Below are positions 7,675 through 14,151 of a stretch of DNA of 16,282 nucleotides, piece by piece. Origin of the DNA: Pararoseburia sp963661325 (lineage in GTDB: Bacteria > Bacillota > Clostridia > Lachnospirales > Lachnospiraceae); the NCBI GenBank assembly GCA_963661325.1, contig CAVLBP010000053.1:1-16282 (forward strand), in the 5' to 3' direction. Made by a program: the position numbers and the translations under genes. The notes under the pieces were generated by a model that saw only the letters and a list, made by a program, of their open reading frames with translations, made no database searches and was not told where the DNA came from. Numbering within the stretch: position 1 is the first letter of the stretch; the number at the start of each line of letters is the position of its first letter.

Positions 7675-9102
7675 CTATTTTGTTCCGTGTTTCTTGTATG
7701 GGCCATCTACCCTCTTTGTAAAGAGCATCTCGAATCCGGCGATCAGATACTTTCTTGCATCTGCCGGCTCAACGATGCGATCTACATAACCACGTCTTGC
7801 AGCATTTGTCACACCACAATTCGTGTTTGCATATTCCTCAGCCTTTGCAGCGATCACATCTGCGGAAGCATCTGCGTACATGATCTTGGCTGCAAGTTCA
7901 GCGTCCATCGGTGCAACGTCTGCGTTTGCAAAAGCAAATACAAGGTCTGCGCCAAGGGATTTTGCGTTCATGGTCACATATGCACTGCCAAGTGCCTGTC
8001 CACAGAGGAAAGAGATCTTTGGCACTGTGGCATTTGCAAATGCATATACCATCTTGCCAAGAGCCTTTGCCAGATGCTTTTCAGCACATACGGAAGCCTC
8101 GTAACCTGTTGTATTGGTAAGTGAAAGTACCGGGATATCAAAAGCATCACAGAAAGAAACGAAATCTGCTGCCTTTTGACATCCGTCAGCCGTAAGTTTA
8201 GTTCCAAGATCTACGACTTCATCACCTGCCATAGTCTCCTCGCGGTTGCCTACCACACCAACGGTAATACCGTTTAACTTGATAAAGCCGGTAAGCATTT
8301 CTTTTGCAAATCCAGCCTTTGTCTCAACAAAGAGATGATTGTCTGAGATCTCCTCTGCAAAAAGCGCAAGATTTTTTACCTTGCCATCTAAGCCTTCTGC
8401 GGCACGGTTGAGATCATCCATGCATTCCTCAACGCAGCCTTCTTCAACATTGCATCCCGGAAGGATGGTAACGAAACGACGGATCTCTTCCATGACCTCT
8501 GCCTCATCACCGACAAAATCAACATTACCAGCCTCTGCATACTGGAAGTCTGCGCTTGCTGTGTCAAGTTTATCTGCACGGTTGCCGGAAATGGCATCTG
8601 CGGAATTGATAAATAACTTGGCATCCTTTATCATAAGTGCGAAATCGCTGACAGAAGTAAGTACGCTGAGTCCACCGCCACAAGAGCCGAAAACACCCAT
8701 GATCTGTGGGATCACGCCGGATGCAGCAACTGCCTTTGCATAAATGGCTCCGATGCTCTCAAGTGCATCTACAGATTCCTGTAATCTGACACCTGTGGAA
8801 TCCAAAAGTCCAATGACCGGTGCTCCCATCTTCATAGCCATATCATACACTGACATGATCTTCTTTGCATGCATCTCGCCAATGCTTCCATTTAATACAG
8901 AAGCATCCTGGCTGAATACAAATACCAGATTGCCATCGATCAGACCATGTCCGATCACTACACCATCAGAAGGTGTCTGCTGCTGTTTCAGGTCGAAGTC
9001 AGTGTTTCTTGATGTTACCAGTGCGCCTAATTCGACAAAACTGTGCTCATCAAGTAATTCATTCATCCTCTGAATAGCAGGATTGTTTGTTACATTACTC
9101 AT
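7675..9102 (-). CDS. Divergent acyl-CoA-type carboxyltransferase subunit (MmdA/12S-like)
   Basis: This is a crotonase-fold carboxyltransferase of the MmdA/PccB/GcdA family, which transfers a carboxyl group between an acyl-CoA and biotin. The two halves are recognisable: GVVIGHGLIDGNLVFVFSQD and NGSIGEMHAKKI in the N-terminal half, then TVGVVGNREE and ADFVSFCDAFDIPVL in the C-terminal half. At 475 residues it is shorter than typical MmdA/PccB (about 510-540). Conserved active-site stretches are altered: DSGGAR is DSTGVR (101-106), the usual DVPGFLPG region reads TNTTGYEAS (329-337), and GGAYDVM is GSAYVTM (372-378). The acyl-CoA substrate therefore cannot be assigned. I choose the ATG at 9102 (MSNVTNN), with GGAGG 9 bases upstream, over the longer frame reaching 9132. 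It is the first gene of the operon and has its own promoter. Confidence 0.85.
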   Translation of the reverse strand: MSNVTNNPAIQRMNELLDEHSFVELGALVTSRNTDFDLKQQQTPSDGVVIGHGLIDGNLVFVFSQDASVLNGSIGEMHAKKIMSVYDMAMKMGAPVIGLLDSTGVRLQESVDALESIGAIYAKAVAASGVIPQIMGVFGSCGGGLSVLTSVSDFALMIKDAKLFINSADAISGNRADKLDTASADFQYAEAGNVDFVGDEAEVMEEIRRFVTILPGCNVEEGCVEECMDDLNRAAEGLDGKVKNLALFAEEISDNHLFVETKAGFAKEMLTGFIKLNGITVGVVGNREETMAGDEVVDLGTKLTADGCQKAADFVSFCDAFDIPVLSLTNTTGYEASVCAEKHLAKALGKMVYAFANATVPKISFLCGQALGSAYVTMNAKSLGADLVFAFANADVAPMDAELAAKIMYADASADVIAAKAEEYANTNCGVTNAARRGYVDRIVEPADARKYLIAGFEMLFTKRVDGPYKKHGTK

Positions 9103-9147
9103 GCTACTTTTCCTCCATATATATAAATTCAAAATTTATCTACTGTA

Positions 9148-9176
9148 ATAATAACGTTTTGTCTTTCCTTTTTCAA
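9148..9176 (-). promoter_or_regulatory. Promoter of the sodium-pump decarboxylase operon
   Basis: On the minus strand TTGAAA (9171-9176) and TATTAT (9148-9153) are separated by 17 bases, a good sigma-A pattern. The -10 ends 45 bases before the ATG at 9102. The leader contains a small A/T-only inverted repeat just before the ribosome binding site, probably without function. Confidence 0.75.
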
Positions 9177-9182
9177 CCACTT

Positions 9183-9200
9183 TTGTTAATTATTTCACTA
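9183..9200. promoter_or_regulatory. Candidate Rex (NADH-sensing repressor) operator
   Basis: The plus-strand sequence TTGTTAA-TTAT-TTCACTA matches the clostridial Rex pattern TTGTTAA-N4-TTAACAA at 12 of 14 fixed positions, and the general TTGTGAA-N4-TTCACAA pattern at 12 of 14. It lies 6 bases upstream of the -35 of the decarboxylase operon promoter. The A/T-rich setting makes chance matches easier, so this is a suggestion only. Confidence 0.4.
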
Positions 9201-9231
9201 TATTTTGGCAAAGAAATTTTACAGATCTAAA

Positions 9232-10476
9232 CTAGAAAAACATAGCCCATTTTTTCAGCACCGCCCCAAAGAACCAAGGCATATTTTTGGCGGCAATGCT
9301 ATCTTCCAAAAGAATATCACAAGTATCTATGGTCACGTCATCTATGAGAAGTTCTGCATTTCCGATCGCCCTAAAGCCTTCGCCCCTTGCCTCTACACTG
9401 CGTGGGTAATGCAAGCGGATCGTCATGGTCTCCCAGTCTGCCAGAAGGATCTCATTTCGCATATCCGCCACCTGTGGCATGACGGACTCTTGGGTTTTCA
9501 GGTCATATTCCGGATTCTGGGCTCCATGAAGGATAACGCGCTGCAAACTCTCTGCCGGATCTATGACCCGGCGCATCCGATAATATGACGTGGCATACTG
9601 GTAGATCTTATTGCAGTCCTGCCATTTATAGGTCTTGTTGTTTGGCCAGCCACTTGCCAGTAAGGCGATAACAAATTTCCGCCCCTCAGAAGAAAGCGAA
9701 GTCACATAGCAGTAACCGGCATCCGCTGTAAATCCCGTCTTTCCCGACAGGCAGTCTGGATTCTGGCTCAAATAGGCATTGTGGTTGGTACAGGAAAAAG
9801 TGCGTGTTCCAAGACTCACGCTGCCATCCGCCTGCTCCGTCAGTGATGAAAAAGAATAGGAATTTGTCCGCGTGATCTCCAAGAACCGCTCTGCCACAGG
9901 TGACTGCCAGGTACAATAGCGCATGATAAGTGCCAGATCATGTGCCGTCGTACCATGGGTATTTTCTCCTCCCGAAGCATCCAGACCGTTTGGTGTCAAA
10001 AAACAACTGTTACTACAGCCCAGTTCTTTTGCCTTTTCATTCATCAAGGCAGAAAAGCCCTCGACGCTCCCGCCAATGTGTTCCGCGATCGCCACGGCAG
10101 AATCATTATGGGATTCCAGCATAAGGGAGTATAAGAGATCTTTGAGGTAATATTTCTCGCCCTCTTCGATATTTAACTGCACATTGGGCATGGATGCCGC
10201 ATAGGCAGACACCGTGACGATATCATCTTCCTTTCCCTTTTCCAGTGCCAGGATACAGGTCATGATCTTGGTCGTACTGGCATTTGCCCGTTTGACATCC
10301 CCCTCTTTTTCATAAAGCACCCTGCCGCTGTCTCCGTCTAAAAGCACCGCAGACAGAGCATGGATAGAATTTGCATCGATCGTTTGCTTTTCCGCTGCGC
10401 AGATGGTTTGCGGCTGCCATAGCAGGATGGCAAAAAGGACAATAAAAAAAGACCGCATCTTTTTTATAAAAGGCAA
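9232..10476 (-). CDS. D-alanyl-D-alanine carboxypeptidase (DacF/PBP5 type), TTG start
   Basis: This is a penicillin-binding DD-carboxypeptidase that trims the terminal D-Ala from peptidoglycan stem peptides outside the membrane. The 414-residue product has an N-terminal signal peptide (hydrophobic core at about 9-20, likely cut after ICAAE or just before) and the three active-site motifs in order: SxxK as S67-T-T-K70, SxN as S122-H-N124, and KTG at 246-248. A beta-rich C-terminal region ends in the hydrophobic stretch PWFFGAVLKKWAMFF, which may bind the membrane. The start is TTG at 10476: GGGAGG ends 8 bases upstream, whereas the first ATG (10458) lies 26 bases beyond that site. It follows scpB by 76 bases with no visible terminator, so it is probably co-transcribed with scpAB. 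Confidence 0.9.
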   Translation of the reverse strand: MPFIKKMRSFFIVLFAILLWQPQTICAAEKQTIDANSIHALSAVLLDGDSGRVLYEKEGDVKRANASTTKIMTCILALEKGKEDDIVTVSAYAASMPNVQLNIEEGEKYYLKDLLYSLMLESHNDSAVAIAEHIGGSVEGFSALMNEKAKELGCSNSCFLTPNGLDASGGENTHGTTAHDLALIMRYCTWQSPVAERFLEITRTNSYSFSSLTEQADGSVSLGTRTFSCTNHNAYLSQNPDCLSGKTGFTADAGYCYVTSLSSEGRKFVIALLASGWPNNKTYKWQDCNKIYQYATSYYRMRRVIDPAESLQRVILHGAQNPEYDLKTQESVMPQVADMRNEILLADWETMTIRLHYPRSVEARGEGFRAIGNAELLIDDVTIDTCDILLEDSIAAKNMPWFFGAVLKKWAMFF

Positions 10477-10552
10477 GACAAAATCCTCCCGACTAGACTT
10501 TATAAAAAACTATGAGATCTTCTTTCTTTTATGACATTTTCGGTAGAAAAAA

Positions 10553-11125
10553 CTATTCTCCGCCCACATCCAGTTTGATTTCCTGCTCCGCCTCCTGCTT
10601 AAAGGTCTCCATCTGGTCTGTCGTCGGTGTCGGCAGTTCATCAATGGATGATACGCCAAAGGAACGTAAGAATTCTTCGGTCGTCCCAAAGAGCATCGGT
10701 CGTCCCGGTGCATCCAGACGCCCCAACTCGGTCACAAGTGAATATTCCACCAGTTTGCTGACCGCATGATCGCTGGATACGCCTCGGATCTTTTCGATCT
10801 CCGATTTGGTGATCGGCTGCTTGTAGGCAATGATGGATAAAGTCTCTAAAAGGACATCCGTCAATACCTGCTTGCGTGGCTGCTTTGCCATGCGGATCAG
10901 GTATTCATAGAGTTCCGGCTTCGTACACATCTGGTAAGAACCGTCCAGTTCCATCAGTTGTACTCCGCGGCCTTCTTCTGCCCATGTTTCTTTCATATGT
11001 TCCAATGCCTTTACGACATCTTTTGTCTCTACTTCCAGTGCCTTTGCGATACGCGACGGTTCCACCGCCTCGCCAAAGGTAAAAAGAATCCCTTCTATGA
11101 TGGATTCCATCTGCTTTTGATCCAT
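10553..11125 (-). CDS. scpB: Segregation and condensation protein B
   Basis: ScpB is the winged-helix partner of ScpA and Smc in the bacterial condensin that organises and segregates the chromosome. The 190-residue protein begins MDQKQMESIIEGILFTFGEA, the usual ScpB opening, and contains two winged-helix units with the signatures LLETLSIIAYKQPITKSEIE, IRGVSSDHAVSKL and LGRLDAPGRPMLFGTT, the last diagnostic of the family. AGGAG lies 7 bases before the ATG at 11125. It starts 15 bases after scpA, the standard pairing. The C-terminal tail is short and acidic. Confidence 0.95.
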   Translation of the reverse strand: MDQKQMESIIEGILFTFGEAVEPSRIAKALEVETKDVVKALEHMKETWAEEGRGVQLMELDGSYQMCTKPELYEYLIRMAKQPRKQVLTDVLLETLSIIAYKQPITKSEIEKIRGVSSDHAVSKLVEYSLVTELGRLDAPGRPMLFGTTEEFLRSFGVSSIDELPTPTTDQMETFKQEAEQEIKLDVGGE

Positions 11126-11140
11126 AACGTCACTCCTATT

Positions 11141-11890
11141 CTATGCCGCGATCTTTGACTCGATCAGAATATCGTCAAAAGTATGTGCCTGTGAGATCAG
11201 GATCTTGCCTGATTTCATCAATTCCAAAATCGCCAAAAAGGTCACAATCACTTCCATCTTACTGCTCTGTTTTTCCAATAACTGACGAAAACTAAAGTTT
11301 TTATGTTCTAGGGCATATTCCGACAAATAGCCCATCTTGTCCTCCAGTGATACCTCTTCCTTGCGGATCTCTCCAAATTTGGAACGGATAGGATCGATCT
11401 TGTCCTTCTGCCGCTTCAAGACGGATTTAAAAATATCATTCAACTGGTTTAAGGTCAGATCAGATACCAGTTCCTTGGTATCAACAGGCGGCGTATAAGC
11501 CAGCACTTCCTCCGGAACGGTCGGATCCTTGTAAAAAATGCGTGCGGCATCTACCTGACGATCCTTTAGTTCAAATGCCATGCATTTATATAATTTATAT
11601 TCCAACAACTGTTGCACCAATTCTGCACGCGGGTCTTCCTCATCCTCATCCTCGGTAGGATCTGCCGGGAGAAGCATTTTTGACTTGATGTCCAAAAGTG
11701 TCGCCGCCATGACCATGAACTCACTGACGACATTCAGATCGTGCTTTTGCATCTGCCGGATATATTCCATATACTGATTCGTGATCTCCACGATGGGAAT
11801 ATCATAAATACTGACTTTGTTCTTATCTAACAGGTGCAAAAGAAGATCCAGCGGACCTTCAAACACCTGTAACTTGAATTCTAATTCCAT
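11141..11890 (-). CDS. scpA: Segregation and condensation protein A (kleisin)
   Basis: ScpA is the kleisin that bridges the Smc heads. The 249-residue product begins MELEFKLQVFEGPLDLLLHL, a classical ScpA start, followed by IYDIPIVEITNQYMEYI, the acidic linker DPTEDEDEEDPRAELV and a C-terminal winged helix with VIVTFLAILELMKSGKI. The ATG at 11890 has an AGAGG 7 bases upstream. The same frame stays open to 11947, but that extension covers the promoter -10 and -35, so the longer form cannot be made from this promoter. It is divergent from the plus-strand carboxypeptidase gene and leads the scpA-scpB-carboxypeptidase group. Confidence 0.95.
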   Translation of the reverse strand: MELEFKLQVFEGPLDLLLHLLDKNKVSIYDIPIVEITNQYMEYIRQMQKHDLNVVSEFMVMAATLLDIKSKMLLPADPTEDEDEEDPRAELVQQLLEYKLYKCMAFELKDRQVDAARIFYKDPTVPEEVLAYTPPVDTKELVSDLTLNQLNDIFKSVLKRQKDKIDPIRSKFGEIRKEEVSLEDKMGYLSEYALEHKNFSFRQLLEKQSSKMEVIVTFLAILELMKSGKILISQAHTFDDILIESKIAA

Positions 11891-11918
11891 ATGCCTACCT
11901 CTTTGCAAAATCTTTACT

Positions 11919-11947
11919 ATTATATCGGGTTTTCCCATGAATTTCAA
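11919..11947 (-). promoter_or_regulatory. scpAB promoter
   Basis: On the minus strand TTGAAA (11942-11947), a 17-base spacer and a perfect TATAAT (11919-11924) form a strong sigma-A promoter ending 28 bases before the scpA ATG. The spacer contains the small inverted repeat GGGAAAACCC. Confidence 0.85.
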
Positions 11948-11951
11948 GTTT

Positions 11952-11980
11952 TTGGAATAGGAGACATTTCTTTTTATATA
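11952..11980 (+). promoter_or_regulatory. Promoter of the plus-strand carboxypeptidase gene
   Basis: On the plus strand TTGGAA (11952-11957) is followed after 17 bases by TATATA (11975-11980), overlapping an alternative -10, TATACT (11977-11982). The -35 lies only 4 bases from the -35 of the divergent scpA promoter. Confidence 0.6.
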
Positions 11981-12012
11981 CTAGGTAATAATGCAATTTC
12001 CTGAGGTATTTT

Positions 12013-13221
12013 ATGAAATCCTATAAATCCCTCTTGTGCCTGCTTTTATCGCTTCTTTTACTCCAGCCTCTTTTTTGCCTGCCTGTGCTTGCGGAAGATA
12101 ACGGAGAAACTACGGATAATGCTCTGTCCCTGTCCTGTCCTTCTGCGGTTCTGATGGAAGCCTCGACCGGCTGTATCCTATACGAAAAGGATGCGAATGC
12201 CAGACTTCCCATGGCGAGTGTGACCAAGGTCATGACCCTGCTTTTGATCTTTGAAGCCATAGAAAACGGACAGATCTCACTGGATACACAAGTGACTGTT
12301 TCGGAACACGCTGCCTCTATGGGCGGATCCCAAGTCTTTCTGGAAGCCGGTGAGATCCAGACTGTAGACACCCTGATCAAATGTATCAGCATTGCCTCCG
12401 CCAACGATGCAGCCGTTGCCATGGCAGAGACCGTTGCCGGCTCAGAAGATGCCTTTGTCGCCCTCATGAACGAAAAAGCCGCCACGCTTTCTCTGGATAA
12501 CACACATTTTGTAAACTGCTGCGGTCTGGACGACGCCGACCACTACTCCTGCGCCAAGGATCTTGCCATTTTGAGCCGCCAGTTGATCCTGCGTTTTCCA
12601 GCCATCTACGACTACTGCCAGATCTGGCAGGAAGACATTACCCATACGACCAGAAAAGGACAGACACCTTTTACACTGACCAATACCAACAAACTGCTCA
12701 AATCCTATCCTTACGCCACAGGACTTAAGACCGGTTCGACCAGCCTTGCCAAATTCTGTTTGTCCGCCACCGCCAGCAAAGATAATATTGATCTGATTGC
12801 TGTGATCATGGCAGCACCGACCTCCAAAGACCGTATCCGGGATGCTCAGTCGCTGTTTGCCTATGGATTTGCAAACACTGCCATCTATCAGGACAAAACG
12901 ACCGAAAAGATCCTACAGATCCCGGTCAAAAAAGGAGTCGCCGATACCCTGCACGCGGCTGCCAAGCAGGACTTTTCCTATCTGGATCAAAAGAAGTCAG
13001 ATCTGAGCCAGATCACAAGCAGACAAAATCTGCCGGACTCTCTCACGGCTCCTATCAAAAAAGGGGATAGCATCGGTTCCATCGACTATTATCTGGGCGA
13101 CAAACAGATCGGCTCCATCCCGGTCGTTGCCAATGAGTCCGTTGCAGCCGCCGGTTATGGAGATATTTTACAGGAAATGTTCTGCTACTATTGCTTTGCA
13201 TCCAAGAGCGTTGGCAGGTAG
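12013..13221 (+). CDS. D-alanyl-D-alanine carboxypeptidase (DacF/PBP5 type)
   Basis: This is a second DD-carboxypeptidase, acting on peptidoglycan outside the membrane. The 402-residue product has a clear signal peptide (hydrophobic core about 7-24, likely cleaved after VLA at 27) and the motifs SxxK as S69-V-T-K72, SxN as S129-A-N131 and KTG at 239-241 (GLKTGSTSLAKF). The C-terminal part after about residue 285 fits the PBP5 C-terminal domain, ending in GYGDILQEMFCYYCF, a possible membrane-associating tail. TGAGG lies 6 bases before the ATG at 12013. It is the only plus-strand gene in the window, divergent from scpA and convergent with the subtilisin gene, whose end it overlaps by 34 bases. 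The canonical SAN motif and fuller DacF pattern make it closer to standard DacF than the other copy. Confidence 0.93.
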   Translation: MKSYKSLLCLLLSLLLLQPLFCLPVLAEDNGETTDNALSLSCPSAVLMEASTGCILYEKDANARLPMASVTKVMTLLLIFEAIENGQISLDTQVTVSEHAASMGGSQVFLEAGEIQTVDTLIKCISIASANDAAVAMAETVAGSEDAFVALMNEKAATLSLDNTHFVNCCGLDDADHYSCAKDLAILSRQLILRFPAIYDYCQIWQEDITHTTRKGQTPFTLTNTNKLLKSYPYATGLKTGSTSLAKFCLSATASKDNIDLIAVIMAAPTSKDRIRDAQSLFAYGFANTAIYQDKTTEKILQIPVKKGVADTLHAAAKQDFSYLDQKKSDLSQITSRQNLPDSLTAPIKKGDSIGSIDYYLGDKQIGSIPVVANESVAAAGYGDILQEMFCYYCFASKSVGR

Positions 13222-14072
13222 ATCGTGCCCCAATTTCCTCCATTGTCCATATGTCCCCGCTTTGCCCGTTCATAGAGGCGGAGTTTGACATCGACCGGGC
13301 TAAGATATGGTTCCTGTTGTAAAAGAAGTGCAATGGCTCCCGTTACAACAGGAACTGACATGGAAGTACCCGTTTTTTTTACATACCAGCCCTGCTTGCT
13401 GCAACTGGTAATATTACTTCCCGGAGCATAGATCTCCGGCTTTTTGACACAATCCGCTGTCGGCCCGCGCCCACTATAATCACTTGGAAAAAAAATGCCC
13501 TGCCGGTAATCTGCACTGCCTACCGTTATGACCTTGGGCTGGGTGCCCGGTATGGTCACACTTCCCTTGCCCGGTCCATTATTGCCTGCCGCGCATACTG
13601 TGACAATTCCTTTGTCCCATGCGGCTTCTACCGCGCCTAACAGGTCTCTCTGCCAGTCTTTGGCAACGCTTTTGATCAGACCGACCGAAATATTTAAAAT
13701 GCGGATATGATACTTTTCCTGCATCTGCATACACCAGTAGATCGCCGCGATAAAGTCCTCAATACGACCGTCACCCTGATGGTTTAGGACCTTTCCTATG
13801 ATCAGATTGCTATGCGCAGCGATCCCGCGATACCTGCCTTTGGAACGCAGACCACTGCCGGAACTGATGCCCGCAATATGGGTTCCATGTCCGTAATCGT
13901 CATATAAGCCCTGACGTTCCTCTACAAAATCCCGAAACAGAACAATACGTTTTCCAAAATCCGGATGTGCTTCCACTCCGCTATCTAAAATACAAACACC
14001 GACCGGCCGGTCTCTTTCCCCAAGCCGATCCATGTTTTCTTCAAAACCTATCCAATGCCTTACCTGATTCAT
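13188..14072 (-). CDS. S8 family (subtilisin-like) serine peptidase, apparently cytosolic
   Basis: This is a subtilase with a complete catalytic set: D30 in CILDSG, H62 in HGTHIAG, oxyanion N164 in CAAGNNGPG and nucleophile S237 in GTSMSVPVVTGA. The 294-residue protein begins almost directly with the catalytic domain (about 22 residues before the first strand). It has no signal peptide and no I9-type propeptide, so it probably acts inside the cell or needs no chaperone domain, like the ISP group; this is inference. The ATG at 14072 lacks a clear Shine-Dalgarno sequence (upstream is A-rich). It follows pnp after that gene's terminator and has its own promoter overlapping it. Its last 34 bases overlap the convergent carboxypeptidase gene. 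Substrate unknown. Confidence 0.9.
   Translation of the reverse strand: MNQVRHWIGFEENMDRLGERDRPVGVCILDSGVEAHPDFGKRIVLFRDFVEERQGLYDDYGHGTHIAGISSGSGLRSKGRYRGIAAHSNLIIGKVLNHQGDGRIEDFIAAIYWCMQMQEKYHIRILNISVGLIKSVAKDWQRDLLGAVEAAWDKGIVTVCAAGNNGPGKGSVTIPGTQPKVITVGSADYRQGIFFPSDYSGRGPTADCVKKPEIYAPGSNITSCSKQGWYVKKTGTSMSVPVVTGAIALLLQQEPYLSPVDVKLRLYERAKRGHMDNGGNWGTIYLPTLLDAKQ
13308..13357 (+). repeat. 15-pair inverted repeat inside the subtilisin gene, possible 3' hairpin of the converging transcript
   Basis: Positions 13310-13322 (GTTCCTGTTGTAA) and 13343-13355 (TTACAACAGGAAC) are perfect inverted copies of 13 bases around a 20-base loop. On plus-strand RNA two further G-U pairs extend the stem to 15; on minus-strand RNA these would be A-C mismatches. 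A run of eight T follows at 13373-13380, 15 bases beyond the stem, so it is not a standard intrinsic terminator. It lies about 90 bases after the stop of the plus-strand carboxypeptidase gene. Confidence 0.5.
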
Positions 14073-14094
14073 CTGTATTTTTTCGCTTTTTTTC

Positions 14095-14124
14095 AGTATA
14101 TGAAAAAAACTCCCATCGGTTCAA
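14095..14124 (-). promoter_or_regulatory. Putative promoter of the subtilisin gene, overlapping the pnp terminator
   Basis: On the minus strand TTGAAC (14119-14124), lying in the loop region of the pnp terminator hairpin, is followed after 18 bases by TATACT (14095-14100). The -10 ends 22 bases before the ATG, so the leader would be only about 15 bases. Confidence 0.5.
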
Positions 14125-14136
14125 ACCGATGAGAGT
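14103..14136 (-). terminator. Intrinsic terminator of pnp
   Basis: On the minus strand ACTCTCATCGG pairs with CCGATGGGAGT around a short loop (outer ends 14136 and 14109), followed by seven T (14103-14109). One position is a G-U wobble on the minus-strand RNA but a C-A mismatch on the plus strand, so the hairpin serves minus-strand transcription. It starts 16 bases after the pnp stop. Confidence 0.92.
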
Positions 14137-14151
14137 TCCTGTATTTATAGA

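Noticed and set aside
9112..9140. A/T-only inverted repeat in the leader of the decarboxylase operon as a riboswitch or regulatory hairpin
   Set aside because: The stem is six A/T pairs with a three-base loop, expected by chance in such A/T-rich sequence and too weak to act alone.
10477..10552. Terminator or promoter between scpB and the downstream carboxypeptidase gene
   Set aside because: There are T-runs, and the minus-strand motif ATAGTTTTTT occurs twice, but no stable hairpin precedes them and no paired -35/-10 is convincing.
11891..11947. Longer scpA start at 11947
   Set aside because: The added codons cover the -35 and -10 of the scpA promoter and lack a ribosome binding site, while the ATG at 11890 has one and matches the usual ScpA N-terminus.
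12021..12503. A 160-residue minus-strand open frame within the plus-strand carboxypeptidase gene
   Set aside because: The plus-strand frame has a signal peptide and all active-site motifs; the opposite frame has no recognisable family.
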